A stretch of DNA of 33,749 bases, from the NCBI GenBank assembly GCA_002418885.1, contig DIEZ01000020.1, positions 1 to 33,749 of the forward strand, written 5' to 3'. Origin of the DNA: Syntrophaceae bacterium UBA5761 (GTDB taxonomy: Bacteria > Desulfobacterota > Syntrophia > Syntrophales > UBA4778). Both the position numbers and the translations under genes were made by a program. Under the pieces are notes generated by a model that did no database searches, was not told where the DNA came from, and saw nothing but the letters and a program-made list of their open reading frames with translations. Every line of letters begins with the position of its first letter. Position 1 is the stretch's first letter. Positions 22,685 through 30,817 of this stretch are shown piece after piece.

Positions 22685-23888
22685 TGATTCAGTGCCGGAC
22701 ATGATACGTTTACAGCTTGAGTTGACCGCCATACCCGCCCTGGCACCAGAAAACGGCGGGGACGGCGAATCCGACAAGGCCGCCTTTCTGAAAAAATTTC
22801 TCCTTTCCGCCGGATTTTCCGATGTCACAGATTATCCCGCCCTAGACAGCCGCGTCACATCCGGAAGCCGGCCCAACCTTATCACCGTAATCCCGGGGAA
22901 TAACAGCGAGAGAACGGTCTGGATACTTACCCACCTCGACGTCGTCCCGCCCGGCAATCTCGACCTCTGGGACCGCAACCCTTACGAGGCCTACGTCAAG
23001 GACGGCAAGATATTCGGAAGGGGTACTGAGGACAACCAGCAGGACCTCGTTGCTTCTCTTTTCGCGGCAAAGGCGTTTCTCGACGAGGGCGTCCGCCCCG
23101 AGAACACGGTCGGCCTCGCCTTCGTTTCGGACGAGGAGACGGGCAGCAACAAAGGACTCAAGTACCTCCTCGAGACACAACGGTCCTTGTTCAGGCATAC
23201 GGACCTCATCGTCGTCCCCGACTCGGGGAGCAGCGACGGGTCTAAGGTCGAGGTCGCCGAGAAGAGCATGCTCTGGATAAGGTTCAGAACGGTGGGGAAA
23301 CAATGCCACGCCAGCAGGCCCGAACTGGGGCAAAACGCCTTCCTGGCCGCTTCACATCTGGTGGTAAAGTTGAGTTATCTCGCCGACAGCTTCAACTTTT
23401 CCGACCCGCTGTATGAGCCGCCGGTCAGTACCTTTCAGCCTACACGTAAAGACGCCAATGTCCCGAACATCAACACGATACCCGGAGATGATGTCTTCTA
23501 CCTAGACTGCAGGGTGCTCCCCCGGTACCCCCTTTCTGAAGTCCTCGATGCCATGAGGAAGGCTGCCGGCGATGTCGAAAGAACCTTCGGCGTCAGAATC
23601 GAGATTTCCCCGGTCGAACAAGTCCAGGCACCGCCGCCGACGCCGACGGACGCACCCGTCGTCAAGGCACTTGAAAGGGCCATAAAGGACATCTACGGCG
23701 TCAGCGCCGAACCCGTTGGCATCGGGGGAGGCACCGTGGCAGCCCCGTTCCGCCAGGTCGCCTTTCCGGTCGCTGTGTGGTCCAGGATCGACCTCACGGC
23801 GCATCAACCCAATGAATTCTGTTTCATCGAGAACATGCTGGGTGACGCCAAGGTCTACGCCCACCTCTTCCTCCAGGGTTCAGATTAG
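22644..23888 (+). CDS. M20-family metallopeptidase / ArgE-DapE-type deacylase
   Basis: The 414-aa protein keeps the di-zinc site of the M20 family: H97 with D99 (THLDVV), bridging D130 (GTEDNQQD), catalytic E164 and E165 (SDEETGS), D193 (VPDSG) and a late His in LTAHQPNE. A dimerisation domain lies in between (HASRPELGQNAF onwards). The family removes acyl groups or N-terminal residues; the sequence does not say whether this is a succinyl-diaminopimelate desuccinylase, a dipeptidase or another deacylase. AAGGAG is ten bases before the ATG. Confidence 0.88.
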   Translation: MDKILLEKIKRRLDDSVPDMIRLQLELTAIPALAPENGGDGESDKAAFLKKFLLSAGFSDVTDYPALDSRVTSGSRPNLITVIPGNNSERTVWILTHLDVVPPGNLDLWDRNPYEAYVKDGKIFGRGTEDNQQDLVASLFAAKAFLDEGVRPENTVGLAFVSDEETGSNKGLKYLLETQRSLFRHTDLIVVPDSGSSDGSKVEVAEKSMLWIRFRTVGKQCHASRPELGQNAFLAASHLVVKLSYLADSFNFSDPLYEPPVSTFQPTRKDANVPNINTIPGDDVFYLDCRVLPRYPLSEVLDAMRKAAGDVERTFGVRIEISPVEQVQAPPPTPTDAPVVKALERAIKDIYGVSAEPVGIGGGTVAAPFRQVAFPVAVWSRIDLTAHQPNEFCFIENMLGDAKVYAHLFLQGSD

Positions 23889-23969
23889 GTTGGCCTCAAT
23901 CAGGGTCATTGCGCTCAACCCTGTCGAGTGGTATCATTCGACGCAGGACAGACAGAGGCAAAACGAAAT

Positions 23970-24986
23970 TTGAAGCCGGAAACTGAAGACATCGCGGTAA
24001 AGAAAATTTCCTTCCCCGACAACAGCCTTCTTCGTGACCTTTTCGGCGAGAGGGAGAGGAATCTCAAGCTGATCGAACGCCTGGAGCGCGTGAAGGTACA
24101 GGCGCGCGGCAACACCTTGACGCTGAGCGGCAGTGGAATAGCCGTCGACCTCATCGAAAACCTCCTGCTTCAGCTCTACGGACTTTTAGAGCGGGGTTAT
24201 CCCATCTACTCCACCGATGTTGAATACGCCTACCGGATACTCTGCGAAAACAATGCCGTTCAGATCGAGCATATCTTTCTCGACACGGTCTTCATCTCCT
24301 CAAAAAAAAGGACGATCTCCCCGAAGAGTATCGCGCAGAAGATGTATATCGACGCCATGAGAAAGTACGACATGGTGTTCTGCATCGGGCCTGCGGGTAC
24401 CGGCAAGACCTACCTCGCCATGGCCATGGCCGTGGCCGAACTCCTCGAGAAAAAAGTAAACAGGATCATCCTGGCAAGGCCGGCAGTAGAAGCCGGCGAA
24501 AAACTCGGCTTTCTGCCGGGCGACCTCGCCGAGAAGGTAAACCCATACCTCAGGCCGCTTTACGACGCCCTTTTCGATATGCTCGACTTCGACCGGGCGT
24601 CCGCCCTGATCCACAAAGGGATAATAGAGGTGGCGCCCCTTGCCTTCATGCGCGGCCGGACGCTGAACGATTCCTTCGTCATCCTTGACGAGGCGCAAAA
24701 CACCACGTCCGAACAGATGAAGATGTTCCTGACCCGACTCGGGTTCGGCTCTAAGGCGGTGATCACCGGCGACGTGACACAGACGGACCTTCCGCCGGAT
24801 AAACCCTCCGGCCTGATCGAGGTCGAGGGTATCCTCGGCAAAAAAGAAGGTATCAAGTTTGTTTATTTTTCCGAAATAGACGTTGTCAGGCACCCTCTCG
24901 TCCAACAGATCATCCGCGCTTACAACCACCTGGACAGGGGGAAGAAAAAACAGAAGGAAGAGTCTCCCTTCACAATTCAAAAATGA
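23970..24986 (+). CDS. PhoH-family ATPase
   Basis: The protein has an N-terminal small domain, then the PhoH P-loop GPAGTGKT, the family motif ILARPAVEAGEKLGFLPGD, Walker B FVILDEAQN and the sensor segment VITGDVTQTD. PhoH proteins are RNA-associated ATPases often linked with YbeY. The start is uncertain: the TTG at 23970 has GAGG 11 bases upstream (338 aa), while GTG at 23928 (352 aa) has no ribosome site. Its end overlaps the PgpH-like gene by 4 bp. The order phoH, pgpH, ybeY is widely conserved. Confidence 0.9.
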   Translation: MKPETEDIAVKKISFPDNSLLRDLFGERERNLKLIERLERVKVQARGNTLTLSGSGIAVDLIENLLLQLYGLLERGYPIYSTDVEYAYRILCENNAVQIEHIFLDTVFISSKKRTISPKSIAQKMYIDAMRKYDMVFCIGPAGTGKTYLAMAMAVAELLEKKVNRIILARPAVEAGEKLGFLPGDLAEKVNPYLRPLYDALFDMLDFDRASALIHKGIIEVAPLAFMRGRTLNDSFVILDEAQNTTSEQMKMFLTRLGFGSKAVITGDVTQTDLPPDKPSGLIEVEGILGKKEGIKFVYFSEIDVVRHPLVQQIIRAYNHLDRGKKKQKEESPFTIQK

Positions 24987-27340
24987 ACAGAAACAACGTC
25001 CTTTTGAAGCCGAGGAACCACGCCGAAGGTCTGAGCCACATCCCGGATTTTTTGAAGCGGGTGTCCTTCCAGAGATGGCTTATCCTCATCGTCTTCAGCC
25101 TGTCGCTTTCCCTCGTTCTGTTTTCTGACCGCGTGGCCTCGGTCCCCGATTTCTTCGCCGGCGCGATTGCGGGGAAAGACCTCCGAGCCGACCGTGATTT
25201 CCCGGTCATAGACCGAAGCGCGACCAACCAAAAGAAGGCCGAGGTACTGAGGACGGTAGAACCCGTTTTCGACAGAGACGAAGACATAGCATCTCTTCTG
25301 ACTGTAAGGATCTCGGCCGCCTTCGACGGAGCGCGCAAATCCCTTCAGCAGGAGAAAAAAACAGCGTCGCCCCACACTAACGGTCGGCGTGAGTCATTAC
25401 GGAGTATCAAGCAGGATTTCGAGTTGACTTCCGGCATTGTCTTGGCGGACCGGGAATTCGCCGTTTTGGAAAAGAGGGGGTTCTCGGAAGAGATCATGGG
25501 CGGCATCTCGAGGCTTCTGAACGACGTCTTCAAGAATCATCTCATCAGCCGCAGTGATTTCGAGAGAGTCGAATCCACGAAAGGTATCGTCATCAGGAAT
25601 ATCGGCACCGGCGAGGAAGAAATATTCAGAAACACCTACCCGGTCATCATGGTCGAAGACATCCTCCCCTTGCTGAAAAAACGAGCGGAAGCGATCCTCC
25701 GACAGGAGGAACCGGCGATTCGTGCCGTGACCGTTTCCATCGTCCGAAAAGCCGTGAGACCCAACCTGGTCTTCAACAGAGAAGCAACCGAGTCGCGGCG
25801 ACAACTGGTGATGAAAAACCTCAAACCGGTCTACGTCATGGTTCATAAGAACGAATTGATAGTGAGGGAAGGCGACCGGATATCTCCTCAGCAGATGGAT
25901 ACCATCGAGGCCTACTACCAGGCGCGAAGCGGAAGCGCCGTCATGAGGCTGTCCCTTTTCCTCGGCATCTTCTTTACGGTCGCAGTCTTCACCGTCGTCC
26001 TTTACTGCCTTTCAAAGGGCTCCTTGAAGAATCTCGAAAACAGCAATGGTGACCTTCTTTTCCTCGGCTGCATCGCCCTCTTGCAGGTCCTCGTGGTCAG
26101 GATAGGTATCTTGGTCTCCGAGGCAGTCAACCATGCCTTCCCGGCGATCCCCCTCGACGCTTGCTATTACGCACTGCCTTTCGCCATGGGACCGGTGATC
26201 GCCGTAGTGTTCCTCAACCGAAACATCGCACTCATCTTCTCCGTCTTCCTCTCCTTCTTAATTACTTTTCAGTTCGACAACAAGATGCCCATGTTCCTCT
26301 TTTCCTTCCTGGGAAGCGCCGTCTCGGTCTACAACATGAATTACGTCAACCAGCGCTCCGCCACTTACAGGTCCGGGCTTTTCGCCGGCCTCGTCAATGT
26401 CTCAGTCATCCTTTGCATCATCCTCCTGTCGGGGAAGCCGACTTTTCCCGACACCTTCATAAAACTCCTCGGCGGTCTCATCGGCGGCATCTTGTCGGGG
26501 GTCATCGTTGCCGGCATAGCACCGCTGCTGGAATCGGCTTTCCACTACACCACAAGCATCAAACTCTCGGAGCTGTCCAATCTGAACCAACCGATCCTGC
26601 AAAGCATGATCGTAGAGGCGCCGGGTACATACCATCACAGCATGATAGTGGCGTCCATGGTGGAGGCCGCAGCCGAGGCGATCAACGCAAACTCACTCCT
26701 CGCAAAGGTGAGCGCCTACTACCACGACATCGGGAAATTGACGAAACCGCTCTATTTCATCGAAAATCAGATCGGCTGCAAGAACAAACACGACTACCTA
26801 TCCCCCAAGATGAGCAGTCTCGTAATCATCTCTCATGTCAAAGACGGATGCGACCTCGCTATGCGCCACAAGCTCGGAAAGGCTATAACCGACGTGATCC
26901 GGCAGCACCACGGGACGAGCGTCGTCAGTTACTTCTACGAAAAAGCGCAGAAAGACAAGGATCCCACAATCCGCTCGATCCCCGAAAGTGAATTCCGCTA
27001 TCCGGGCCCGAAACCACAGACAAAGGAGGCGGGGCTGGTACTGCTCGGCGACGTCGTGGAGGCCTCTTCTCGGTCCCTGACGGACCCCACCCCTTCGAGG
27101 ATCAAAAGTCTCGTCCAGACGCGGATCAGGCAGGTCTTGAACGACGGCCAGCTCGACGATTGCGAACTGACGCTCCGAGACCTGAACAAGATCGCCGAGG
27201 TCTTCGAAAGGACGCTGAACGCCATATTCCATCACCGTATCGATTATCCCGACCAGGGAGTCAAGGAAACCGACGGGCGAAGGGCGTCAAACGGTGTTTA
27301 TGATTTTAAGCCGGCAGAAAAAGCTAAAGGTAGACATTAA
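24983..27340 (+). CDS. 7TM-HD (PgpH/YqfF-like) membrane phosphohydrolase
   Basis: The 785-aa protein has a first membrane helix near residues 30-48, a large extracytoplasmic 7TMR-HDED-type region to about 325, seven membrane helices to about 510, and a cytoplasmic HD domain. The HD domain has HHS, the YHDIGK motif, and later His residues in ISHVKDG and RQHHGT. This is the architecture of PgpH, a c-di-AMP phosphodiesterase in Listeria; nucleotide specificity here is inferred. The ATG overlaps the phoH stop. The 3' end overlaps ybeY by 47 bp. Confidence 0.92.
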   Translation: MNRNNVLLKPRNHAEGLSHIPDFLKRVSFQRWLILIVFSLSLSLVLFSDRVASVPDFFAGAIAGKDLRADRDFPVIDRSATNQKKAEVLRTVEPVFDRDEDIASLLTVRISAAFDGARKSLQQEKKTASPHTNGRRESLRSIKQDFELTSGIVLADREFAVLEKRGFSEEIMGGISRLLNDVFKNHLISRSDFERVESTKGIVIRNIGTGEEEIFRNTYPVIMVEDILPLLKKRAEAILRQEEPAIRAVTVSIVRKAVRPNLVFNREATESRRQLVMKNLKPVYVMVHKNELIVREGDRISPQQMDTIEAYYQARSGSAVMRLSLFLGIFFTVAVFTVVLYCLSKGSLKNLENSNGDLLFLGCIALLQVLVVRIGILVSEAVNHAFPAIPLDACYYALPFAMGPVIAVVFLNRNIALIFSVFLSFLITFQFDNKMPMFLFSFLGSAVSVYNMNYVNQRSATYRSGLFAGLVNVSVILCIILLSGKPTFPDTFIKLLGGLIGGILSGVIVAGIAPLLESAFHYTTSIKLSELSNLNQPILQSMIVEAPGTYHHSMIVASMVEAAAEAINANSLLAKVSAYYHDIGKLTKPLYFIENQIGCKNKHDYLSPKMSSLVIISHVKDGCDLAMRHKLGKAITDVIRQHHGTSVVSYFYEKAQKDKDPTIRSIPESEFRYPGPKPQTKEAGLVLLGDVVEASSRSLTDPTPSRIKSLVQTRIRQVLNDGQLDDCELTLRDLNKIAEVFERTLNAIFHHRIDYPDQGVKETDGRRASNGVYDFKPAEKAKGRH

Positions 27341-27749
27341 GCGGGCGAAGACCGCCCTCGAACGCCTTCTCGAACATATCGACTGCAAGGGTCGGGAAGT
27401 GAACGTTCTACTCCTCGACGACGAGGGAATCCGCGCGTACAACAAAGAATACCTCGGGCGCGACAGGCCGACGAACGTCATCGCCTTCCCCATGCAGGAG
27501 GGAGACTTCGGCGACTTGAACCCCGACATCCTGGGGGACATACTGATATCCGTGGAGACAGCCCAGCGAGAGGCAGTCGAATCATCTATCCCCTTCGCGG
27601 AAATGGTGGACTACTTGATGATTCACGGCCTCCTCCATCTGCTCGGCTACGACCATGAGACAGACCGTTCGGCGGGCCGCAAGATGAAAAAGAAAGAGGA
27701 AGAGCTTTTTTTCTCTCTCTACAGGCGCTCTATCACGGCCGGCGACTGA
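27294..27749 (+). CDS. ybeY: Endoribonuclease YbeY
   Basis: The 151-aa protein has the zinc motif HGLLHLLGYDH (H111, H115, H121) and the upstream segments RPTNVIAFP and LGDILISVETA that define YbeY, needed for 16S rRNA 3' processing and rRNA quality control. A GTG start at 27294 has GAAGGG nine bases upstream; an ATG two codons later is too far from it. It overlaps the end of the PgpH-like gene, implying coupled translation, and ends the rightward operon. Confidence 0.95.
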   Translation: MFMILSRQKKLKVDIKRAKTALERLLEHIDCKGREVNVLLLDDEGIRAYNKEYLGRDRPTNVIAFPMQEGDFGDLNPDILGDILISVETAQREAVESSIPFAEMVDYLMIHGLLHLLGYDHETDRSAGRKMKKKEEELFFSLYRRSITAGD

Positions 27750-27756
27750 TACTGAT

Positions 27757-27780
27757 AAAAAAAGGCGGATTTTCTCCGCC
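27757..27780 (-). terminator. Intrinsic terminator of the LysM transglycosylase gene
   Basis: On the minus strand GGCGGA-GAAAA-TCCGCC forms a tight hairpin followed by seven T residues, 42 bases after the stop of the leftward transglycosylase gene. On the plus strand the same stem is followed by C-rich sequence, so it should not serve ybeY well. Confidence 0.88.
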
Positions 27781-27821
27781 CCCCTTCAGCTCTTGTGCCG
27801 TGCTTTATGCCCCGCCGACCG

Positions 27822-29600
27822 TCAGGAACCTTTCCTTGCCATACTGCTGCTTCTGATTTTTACGATTTGATTGGTCATTATTTTATTTCCTTTGAGGCCG
27901 TTAATCTTTTTAATCTCGGCAACGGTCGTGTTGTGTTTCGCCGCTATAGAAGCAAGGGTGTCTCCCCTCTTCACCCTGTATTTGATTGTCTCTCCGGCTA
28001 CGGCCGCTCGGACGACCTTTTTGCCCGCTTTCTTCTTCGCCGACTTGACGGGCACGTCCAGATCCCTCTCCACAGGAATCCTGATTCTCTGCCCAACCTT
28101 CAGAGGTCTCTTTGCGGAAACTTTATTGACGGCAAGTATATCCTTCCTCGAGATGTGATACCTTTTGGCTATGCTGCCGACGGTCTCTCCGGCCCTGACA
28201 CGGTGTTTTATGTACTTGCTTGCCGACCGGCGCGGAGGAGGCGGCTCCCACTTCGGAATCTCGTCGGCCACCTTGGCAAATTGCACACCCGTCCCCGCGG
28301 GGACCTTCAGGTTATAAACGCCGTCGGGAGTCGTCCTCAGCCTCAGCTCGGAGTTCAGCATCTGAAGGGTTTCGACCTGAACGTTCATCTTGTTGGCAAT
28401 GTCCTCGAGTCGCATGCATTTATTGCTCTTGACCATTTCATAGGGAATCGGTTTTTCGGGGTTTTCCGACAGGTCCATCCCATATTTTTTGGGGTCTCGG
28501 ATGATGTGCAGGGTTGCGAGAAATCTTGGCACGTAACGCGCTGTCTCCTGGGGAAGCTGCCGGTAGAGATCCCAGAAACGGTCGAGATAGTTGATGTGTT
28601 GCTTCGAGATAACCCTCAGGACCTTACCTTCTCCGCAATTGTAGGCGGCGAGCACGGTCAACCAATCGCCGAAGATGTCGTGAAGCTCCTTCATGTAGGC
28701 GATCGCCGCCTTCGTCGATTTTTCGACATCCATCCTCTCATCGACCCACTGGTCCCGCTTCAGGGCGTATTTGTAACCCGTGGAAGGAATGAACTGCCAC
28801 AACCCCAATGCCCTTGCCCTCGAGAGCACACCGACCTGAAAACCGCTCTCGACGAGTGGGAGCCAGGCCAGCTCTTTCGGCAACCCGGCTTCCTTCAAAT
28901 TTTTTTGTATGGACGGAAGATACATCCCCGCCCGATGGTATGACCTGAGGAAAAACCCCCGCTCAACAGTCTGGAAAGAGCGGATCTCTTTTTCCACATC
29001 GGCATTCATGATAAGCGGGATTTCGCTTTGTTTCCCGTTAGTGACGGTGTGGCGGGAGGCACAGACTTGAACGATCATCTTGGAGATCATCAACCGCAGG
29101 TCGTCCTTCTGCCGACACAGGTCGGGATCTCCGTTGACTTCGAGAATGAGGGCGTAGGCCTCGTCAAGGGACTTGAGGGCGTCATCTATGTCGCCCTTCT
29201 CCCAGAAATTTCGCGATTGGCTCAAGAGGTCGAGTGCCACGTCCAGCGTTTCCTGACCGCTGGCCTCTCGTAGGGCTTCTCCCTTTACCTCTTTGCCTGC
29301 GCTGGATTTCACACCCAGTGACGGCTGGTCGTTTTCCTTTGAGTCCGTCTCCGTTATCAGCCTGACCTTCGGAACCTGTTCTTCTTTGGATGAGACCAGG
29401 ACGGCTTTAGTCTTCACCGTATCGCTTTTGCCGGCTTCGGTCGCTGCGGTCTTCTCAAGCGGAGCATTTTCACTTTGAAAGAGGAAAGTGAGATTTATCC
29501 GGTCTGTCTGCCGCGATGCATCAGCCGCTTCGACAGGGTACGAACAAGACATAGAAAAAATCAAGCACAGCACAAAACCGAAGAGTCCGAATCGCACCAT
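27822..29600 (-). CDS. LysM-containing membrane-bound lytic transglycosylase (MltD-like)
   Basis: The 592-aa protein has an N-terminal secretion signal (LFGFVLCLIFSMSCSYPVEAADA); SMSC is only a poor lipobox. A linker of about 180 residues is rich in Glu, Lys and Ser. The SLT domain has catalytic E251 (LPLVESGF), GLWQFIPSTG and AAYNCGEG. LysM-type repeats follow near 395-435 (weak), 463-510 and 538-583, which bind peptidoglycan. The domain order matches MltD. AGGAGGT is upstream of the ATG, and a strong terminator follows. It lies about 120 bases after prfB. Confidence 0.9.
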   Translation of the reverse strand: MVRFGLFGFVLCLIFSMSCSYPVEAADASRQTDRINLTFLFQSENAPLEKTAATEAGKSDTVKTKAVLVSSKEEQVPKVRLITETDSKENDQPSLGVKSSAGKEVKGEALREASGQETLDVALDLLSQSRNFWEKGDIDDALKSLDEAYALILEVNGDPDLCRQKDDLRLMISKMIVQVCASRHTVTNGKQSEIPLIMNADVEKEIRSFQTVERGFFLRSYHRAGMYLPSIQKNLKEAGLPKELAWLPLVESGFQVGVLSRARALGLWQFIPSTGYKYALKRDQWVDERMDVEKSTKAAIAYMKELHDIFGDWLTVLAAYNCGEGKVLRVISKQHINYLDRFWDLYRQLPQETARYVPRFLATLHIIRDPKKYGMDLSENPEKPIPYEMVKSNKCMRLEDIANKMNVQVETLQMLNSELRLRTTPDGVYNLKVPAGTGVQFAKVADEIPKWEPPPPRRSASKYIKHRVRAGETVGSIAKRYHISRKDILAVNKVSAKRPLKVGQRIRIPVERDLDVPVKSAKKKAGKKVVRAAVAGETIKYRVKRGDTLASIAAKHNTTVAEIKKINGLKGNKIMTNQIVKIRSSSMARKGS

Positions 29601-29679
29601 CTTACACCTCCTGGTAAAAGACTGCTCCGTTCAGATCAAAGACCGCAGAGACGATAATACATTTTTACCCTTATGAAAA

Positions 29680-29702
29680 GGAAAATATGCACAACTTTTT
29701 CC
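29680..29702 (-). terminator. Weak AT-rich hairpin after prfB
   Basis: On the minus strand GGAAAA and TTTTCC pair across a short loop and TTTTC follows, 20 bases after the prfB stop. A longer outer repeat (ACCCTTA at 29667-29673 and TAAGGGT at 29716-29722) could extend it. The GC content is low, so termination may be partial, and the transglycosylase gene may share the transcript. Confidence 0.35.
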
Positions 29703-29721
29703 TCATCTTTTCCCGTAAGGG

Positions 29722-30817
29722 TCATTCTTTTTTCAACAGGTAGGCCTCGATGAAGTCGTCTATGTCCCCGTCGAGCACGGCCGCCACGTTGCCGACCTCG
29801 AGGTTCGTGCGGTGGTCTTTTATCATCTTGTAAGGATGGAGGACATATGAACGTATCTGGCTTCCCCAGGCGATTTCCTTTTTTGTCTTTTCGATCTCGC
29901 TCAACTTTTCGTTCTTCTCTCTTTCCTTGAGCTCGTAGAGCCTCGACCGCAGGACCTTCATGGCCATGGCCTTATTCTTGTGCTGCGACCTCTCGTTCTG
30001 GCATTGAACGACTATGCCTGTGGGGATATGCGTGATCCTTACGGCCGAGTCAGTCTTGTTGACATGCTGGCCCCCGGCTCCTGTCGACCGGTACGTGTCG
30101 ATCCGCAAATCTTTCTCGTCGATGTCGACTTGTATCTTCTCGTCTATCTCCGGGTAGACGAAAACGGCGGCGAAGGACGTGTGTCTCCTGCCGCCGGCGT
30201 CGAAAGGTGAGATTCTGACCAAGCGGTGTATGCCGTTTTCCGCCTTGGCATACCCGTACGCATGATCTCCCTCGATGGTCACCGTAACGCTTTTCAACCC
30301 TGCCTCTTCACCGGGTTGATAATCGATGATGTTTGCCTTGAAACCCCTTCTTTCGGCCCACCTCAGGTACATCCGGAGGAGCATCTCCGCCCAGTCCTGC
30401 GCCTCCGTCCCGCCGGCGCCCGCATGGATGGAAAGGATGGCGTTCCTGGCGTCGTCCTCGCCGCTGAGCAGGGCCTTGAGTTCATCGTTCCTGACTGTAT
30501 CCCGGAGCCTGCCTACGTCGCGGTCGACCTCTTCGAGGGCCTGCCGGTCGTTTTCTTCGAGTGCCAGTTGATGAAGTTGCTCCAACTCCTCGAGCTCTTT
30601 CATCCGCTCCGTCCACGAATGAACGGAGTTTTCGAGGCGAGTCTTCTCCTTCAACAGCTCTTTGGCCTTTTCCGCATCGCCCCAGAAGTCTTCCCGGGCA
30701 GCGAGTTTCTCTATTTCCTGCATCCTTTCTCTGCGCGCGGCTAATTCAAAGATAGTCTCCCAGTACGGCCATTCTTTTCTTCAGGTCCTGCAGGGTTTCC
30801 GTTATTTCTTCGATCAT
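29722..30817 (-). CDS. prfB: Peptide chain release factor 2, made by programmed +1 frameshift
   Basis: RF2 releases peptides at UGA and UAA. The main frame (from 30747) holds the UGA-reading SPF motif and the catalytic GGQ. A zero-frame leader from the ATG at 30817 (GGAGG seven bases upstream) encodes 23 codons ending in CTT, followed by an in-frame TGA at 30746-30748. Reading CTT then slipping +1 to GAA joins the frames into 364 aa. In that product SPF is at 203-205 and GGQ at 248-250, two residues from E. coli RF2 (205-207, 250-252). An internal ATG at 30723 would lose 31 residues and is not the natural start. The leader overlaps the 3' end of lnt by 77 bp. Confidence 0.95.

Noticed and set aside
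24300..24980. Long minus-strand open frame of 226 codons
   Set aside because: It is the antisense of phoH and has no recognisable domain or ribosome site.
27795..28943. Plus-strand open frame of 382 codons
   Set aside because: It is the antisense of the LysM transglycosylase; SLT and LysM motifs on the minus strand decide the strand.
29722..30723. prfB as a 333-aa gene starting at 30723
   Set aside because: It would remove the N-terminal 31 residues; the frameshift leader restores the family length.
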